DNA from: CBDAQV01 sp965199335
Lineage (GTDB): Bacteria; Pseudomonadota; Alphaproteobacteria; CALMVH01
Assembly: GCA_965199335.1 (NCBI GenBank)
Contig: CBDAQZ010000001.1
Location: 372,001-436,000, forward strand
Direction of reading: 5' to 3'
Length of the DNA: 64,000 nt
In this document: positions 61,845-64,000 of the stretch, piece after piece
How the letters are laid out: every line of letters begins with the position of its first letter
Position numbering within the stretch: position 1 is the first letter of the stretch
Program-made: the position numbers and the translations under genes
Notes under the pieces: model-generated
Database searches by the model: none
What the model was told of the DNA's origin: nothing
What the model saw: the letters and a program-made list of their open reading frames with translations, nothing else

Positions 61845-63029
61845 ATGTCAGAAGCGCCGGCGAAACCCGCCACCAAACCCTACAATATCAATTTTTCCTC
61901 GGGCCCGTGCGCCAAGCGCCCCGGCTGGTCCGTCGATGCGTTGAAGGATGCCTGCATTGGCCGTTCGCATCGTTCCAAGGCCGGCAAGGCCAAGCTCCAG
62001 GAGGTGATCGACCGCAGCCGCGCCGTTCTGGGCATACCGGCCGATTACCGTATCGCCATCGTGGCAGCTTCCGACACCGGCGCGGTCGAAATGGCCCTGT
62101 GGAACCTGCTCGGCGCGCGTCCGGTCGATGTGCTGGCATGGGAAGCGTTCAGCCAGGACTGGGTCACCGATATCGTCAAGCAGCTGAAGCTGAAGGATGT
62201 CCGTACCTTCGGCACCGATTACGGCAAGCTGCCCGATCTTGGCCAGGTCGATTTCGCCAACGATGTCGTGTTCACCTGGAACGGTACAACCTCTGGCGTG
62301 CGCGTGCCGAACGGCGACTGGATTGCCGCCGACCGTCAGGGCCTGACCATCTGCGATGCGACCTCCGCCGTGTTCGCCATGGACATGCCGTGGGACAAGC
62401 TCGATGTGACGACGTATTCGTGGCAGAAGGTCATGGGCGGCGAGGCACAGCACGGGATGCTGATCCTGTCCCCCCGTGCCGTTGCTCGCCTGGAATCCTA
62501 CACGCCGGCCTGGCCGTTGCCCAAGATCTTCCGCATGGTGAAATCCGGCAAACTGGAAGAGGCTATCTTCAAGGGCGACACGATCAACACGCCGTCGATG
62601 CTCTGCGTCGAGGATGCGATCGACGGGCTGAAATGGGCCGAGCAGATCGGCGGTGTACCCGCCATCGTCGTGCGGTCGGAAGGCAATCTGAAAGTCATCG
62701 CCGACTGGGTAGCGAAAACGCCGTGGGTCGCGTTCCTGGCCGAAGATGCCACGACGCGCTCCTGCACCTCCATCTGTCTGAGGATCGTCGATCCCTGGTT
62801 CCAGGGCCTCGACGAGGAGACGCAGGCGGAGGCGGCAAAGAAGCTGACCGGCATGCTGGAGAAGAACGAGGTCGCACTGGATGTCGGCTCCTACCGCACC
62901 GCCCCGACGGGCCTGCGTATCTGGGGCGGCGCCACGGTCGAATCCTCCGACATCGCGGCCTTGCTGCCCTGGCTCGACTGGGCCTATGCGCAATTGCCCC
63001 AGGCGCTCGAGCAGACCAAAGCGGCTTAA
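61845..63029 (+). CDS. serC: Phosphoserine aminotransferase
   Basis: This 394-aa PLP enzyme converts phosphohydroxypyruvate to phosphoserine. It is the alphaproteobacterial type: YNINFSSGPCAKRPGW, GRSHRSKAGKAKL, SDTGAVEMALWNLLG, WNGTTSGVRVP, ATSAVFAMDMPW and TYSWQKVMGGEAQHG with the PLP lysine. The C-terminal GLRIWGGATVE is conserved. serA follows 111 bp downstream, so two successive steps of serine synthesis are adjacent, although a palindromic repeat lies between them. Confidence 0.96.
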   Translation: MSEAPAKPATKPYNINFSSGPCAKRPGWSVDALKDACIGRSHRSKAGKAKLQEVIDRSRAVLGIPADYRIAIVAASDTGAVEMALWNLLGARPVDVLAWEAFSQDWVTDIVKQLKLKDVRTFGTDYGKLPDLGQVDFANDVVFTWNGTTSGVRVPNGDWIAADRQGLTICDATSAVFAMDMPWDKLDVTTYSWQKVMGGEAQHGMLILSPRAVARLESYTPAWPLPKIFRMVKSGKLEEAIFKGDTINTPSMLCVEDAIDGLKWAEQIGGVPAIVVRSEGNLKVIADWVAKTPWVAFLAEDATTRSCTSICLRIVDPWFQGLDEETQAEAAKKLTGMLEKNEVALDVGSYRTAPTGLRIWGGATVESSDIAALLPWLDWAYAQLPQALEQTKAA

Positions 63030-63046
63030 TCGAATTCACCACATTC

Positions 63047-63124
63047 GTCATCCTGAACCTGTTTCAGGATCCATTTGTCCGCACATGCCGAACGATGGAT
63101 TCCGATCAAGTCCGGTATGACAAT
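63047..63124. repeat. Palindromic intergenic repeat, GTCATCC type (copy in serC-serA gap)
   Basis: GTCATCCTGAACCTGTTTC continues to AGGATCCATT, and the right half ATGGATTCCGATCAAGTCC continues to GGTATGACAAT. Outer GTCAT/ATGAC and inner CCAT/ATGG pair, and TCCTGAA/TTCAGGA makes a left hairpin. The layout is like 6542-6624. Confidence 0.65.
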
Positions 63125-63140
63125 CAATAGGAAAACTTCC

Positions 63141-64000
63141 ATGCCTAAAGTACTGATCTCCGACGATCTCTCCCCTCGCGCCGTCGAAATTTTCAAGGAG
63201 CGCGGCATCGATGTCGATATGCGCGTCGGCCTGAAGCCGGACGAACTGAAAGCGATCATCTCCGGCTATGACGGTCTGGCTATTCGCTCGGCTACCAAGG
63301 TCACGAAGGAAATCCTCGAAGCCGCGATCAATCTCAAGGTCGTTGGCCGCGCTGGTATCGGCGTCGATAATGTCGACATTCCGGCAGCAACGGCTCGCGG
63401 CGTTGTCGTGATGAACACGCCGTTCGGCAATTCGATCACCACGGCGGAACATGCCATCGCTATGATGTTCGCGCTGGCCCGCGATATCCCGCAGGCGACG
63501 ACATCGACGCGTGCCGGCAAGTGGGAAAAATCCCGCTTCATGGGCATAGAGCTGACGGGCAAGGTGCTGGGTATCATCGGCTGCGGCAATATCGGATCGA
63601 TTGTCGCCGAGCGCGCAATGGGCTGCCGCATGCGCGTGGTTGCATTCGATCCGTTCCTGTCCGAGGAACGGGCCAAGGACCTGGGCGTTGACAAGGTTGA
63701 TCTTGACGAACTGCTTGCCCGTGCCGACTTCATCACACTGCATACGCCGCTGACGGAGCAGACGAAGAATATCCTGGATAAAAAGGCCTTCGCCAAATGC
63801 AAGAAGGGCGTGCGCGTCATCAACTGCGCCCGCGGTGGCTTGATCGTCGAGGAAGACCTTAAAGAGGCGCTTGAGTCCGGACAGGTCGGTGGCGCAGGAC
63901 TTGACGTGTTCGCGGTCGAGCCGGCCAAGGACAACCCGCTGTTCGCCCTGGAACAGGTCATCTGCACACCGCATCTGGGGGCATCGACGACAGAGGCGCA
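63141..64000 (+). CDS. serA: D-3-phosphoglycerate dehydrogenase, N-terminal part (runs off the window)
   Basis: The frame starts MPKVLISDDLSPRAVEIFKE and is open to the window end (286 codons visible). It shows the substrate-binding loop RSATKVTKEIL and VVGRAGIGVDNVD, the NAD-binding LGIIGCGNIGSIVAER, VINCARGGLIVEEDLKEAL with the catalytic Arg, and the His in ICTPHLGAST. It performs the first step of serine synthesis. The ACT/ASB C-terminal domains, if present, lie beyond position 64000. Confidence 0.95.
   Translation, partial: MPKVLISDDLSPRAVEIFKERGIDVDMRVGLKPDELKAIISGYDGLAIRSATKVTKEILEAAINLKVVGRAGIGVDNVDIPAATARGVVVMNTPFGNSITTAEHAIAMMFALARDIPQATTSTRAGKWEKSRFMGIELTGKVLGIIGCGNIGSIVAERAMGCRMRVVAFDPFLSEERAKDLGVDKVDLDELLARADFITLHTPLTEQTKNILDKKAFAKCKKGVRVINCARGGLIVEEDLKEALESGQVGGAGLDVFAVEPAKDNPLFALEQVICTPHLGASTTEA

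Overview
The window looks like a chromosomal segment from a flagellated, GC-rich (by eye about 60 %) member of the Alphaproteobacteria. The evidence is the conserved run rpoZ-rsh-acpS-lepB-rnc-era-recO-parC, the blocks ubiE-coaBC-dut, glmU-HAD-glmS and serC-serA, a CdnL/CarD regulator, class II DAHP synthase, a proton-pumping pyrophosphatase, and CtrA-like TTAACCAT motifs upstream of cdnL and motA. A Rhodospirillales/Micavibrio-like lineage is plausible, but I cannot fix the genus. No transposase, integrase, CRISPR array or prophage was seen.

Layout. 1-5.6 kb (mostly minus strand): a metallophosphoesterase fragment, cdnL, ferredoxin, a DMT exporter, a receiver-like protein and a divergent PEP carboxylase. 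5.6-10.2 kb: methionine/folate genes metF and metH, with metH split by one extra C in a CCCC tract. 10.3-15.5 kb: a secreted PRC-barrel protein, the stator genes motAB, H+-pyrophosphatase and tRNA-Val(CAC). 15.6-21.7 kb: UDP-GlcNAc precursor synthesis (glmU, glmS) and entry to the shikimate pathway. 21.7-25.2 kb: an accessory-looking patch with two unknown genes, each preceded by a near-identical 59-bp leader repeat, then dps, gpx and a nucleotide-sugar epimerase. 25.3-35 kb: a dense plus-strand housekeeping run with many 4-nt start/stop overlaps. 35-39 kb: thrS and a WbaP-type sugar-phosphate transferase. 39-45.6 kb: a minus-strand six-gene run helicase-ubiE-coaBC-dut-Rrf2-cysK. 45.7 kb: pyrD.

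46.9-61 kb is the most unusual part. Two paralogous DotA/TraY-family inner-membrane proteins (type IVB secretion/conjugation family) flank an unrecognised 514-aa soluble protein. The second DotA-like gene sits inside a yejABEF-type oligopeptide ABC transporter operon, between the binding protein and the first permease. No other dot/icm/tra gene is in the window.

61-64 kb: an HD hydrolase, then serC-serA (serine synthesis), with a two-hairpin leader in front of serC that matches the position and general form of the alphaproteobacterial serC RNA motif. Two families of dispersed palindromic repeats punctuate the intergenic spaces. No stretch longer than 300 bases lacks a gene; the longest gap (37125-37419) is described below.
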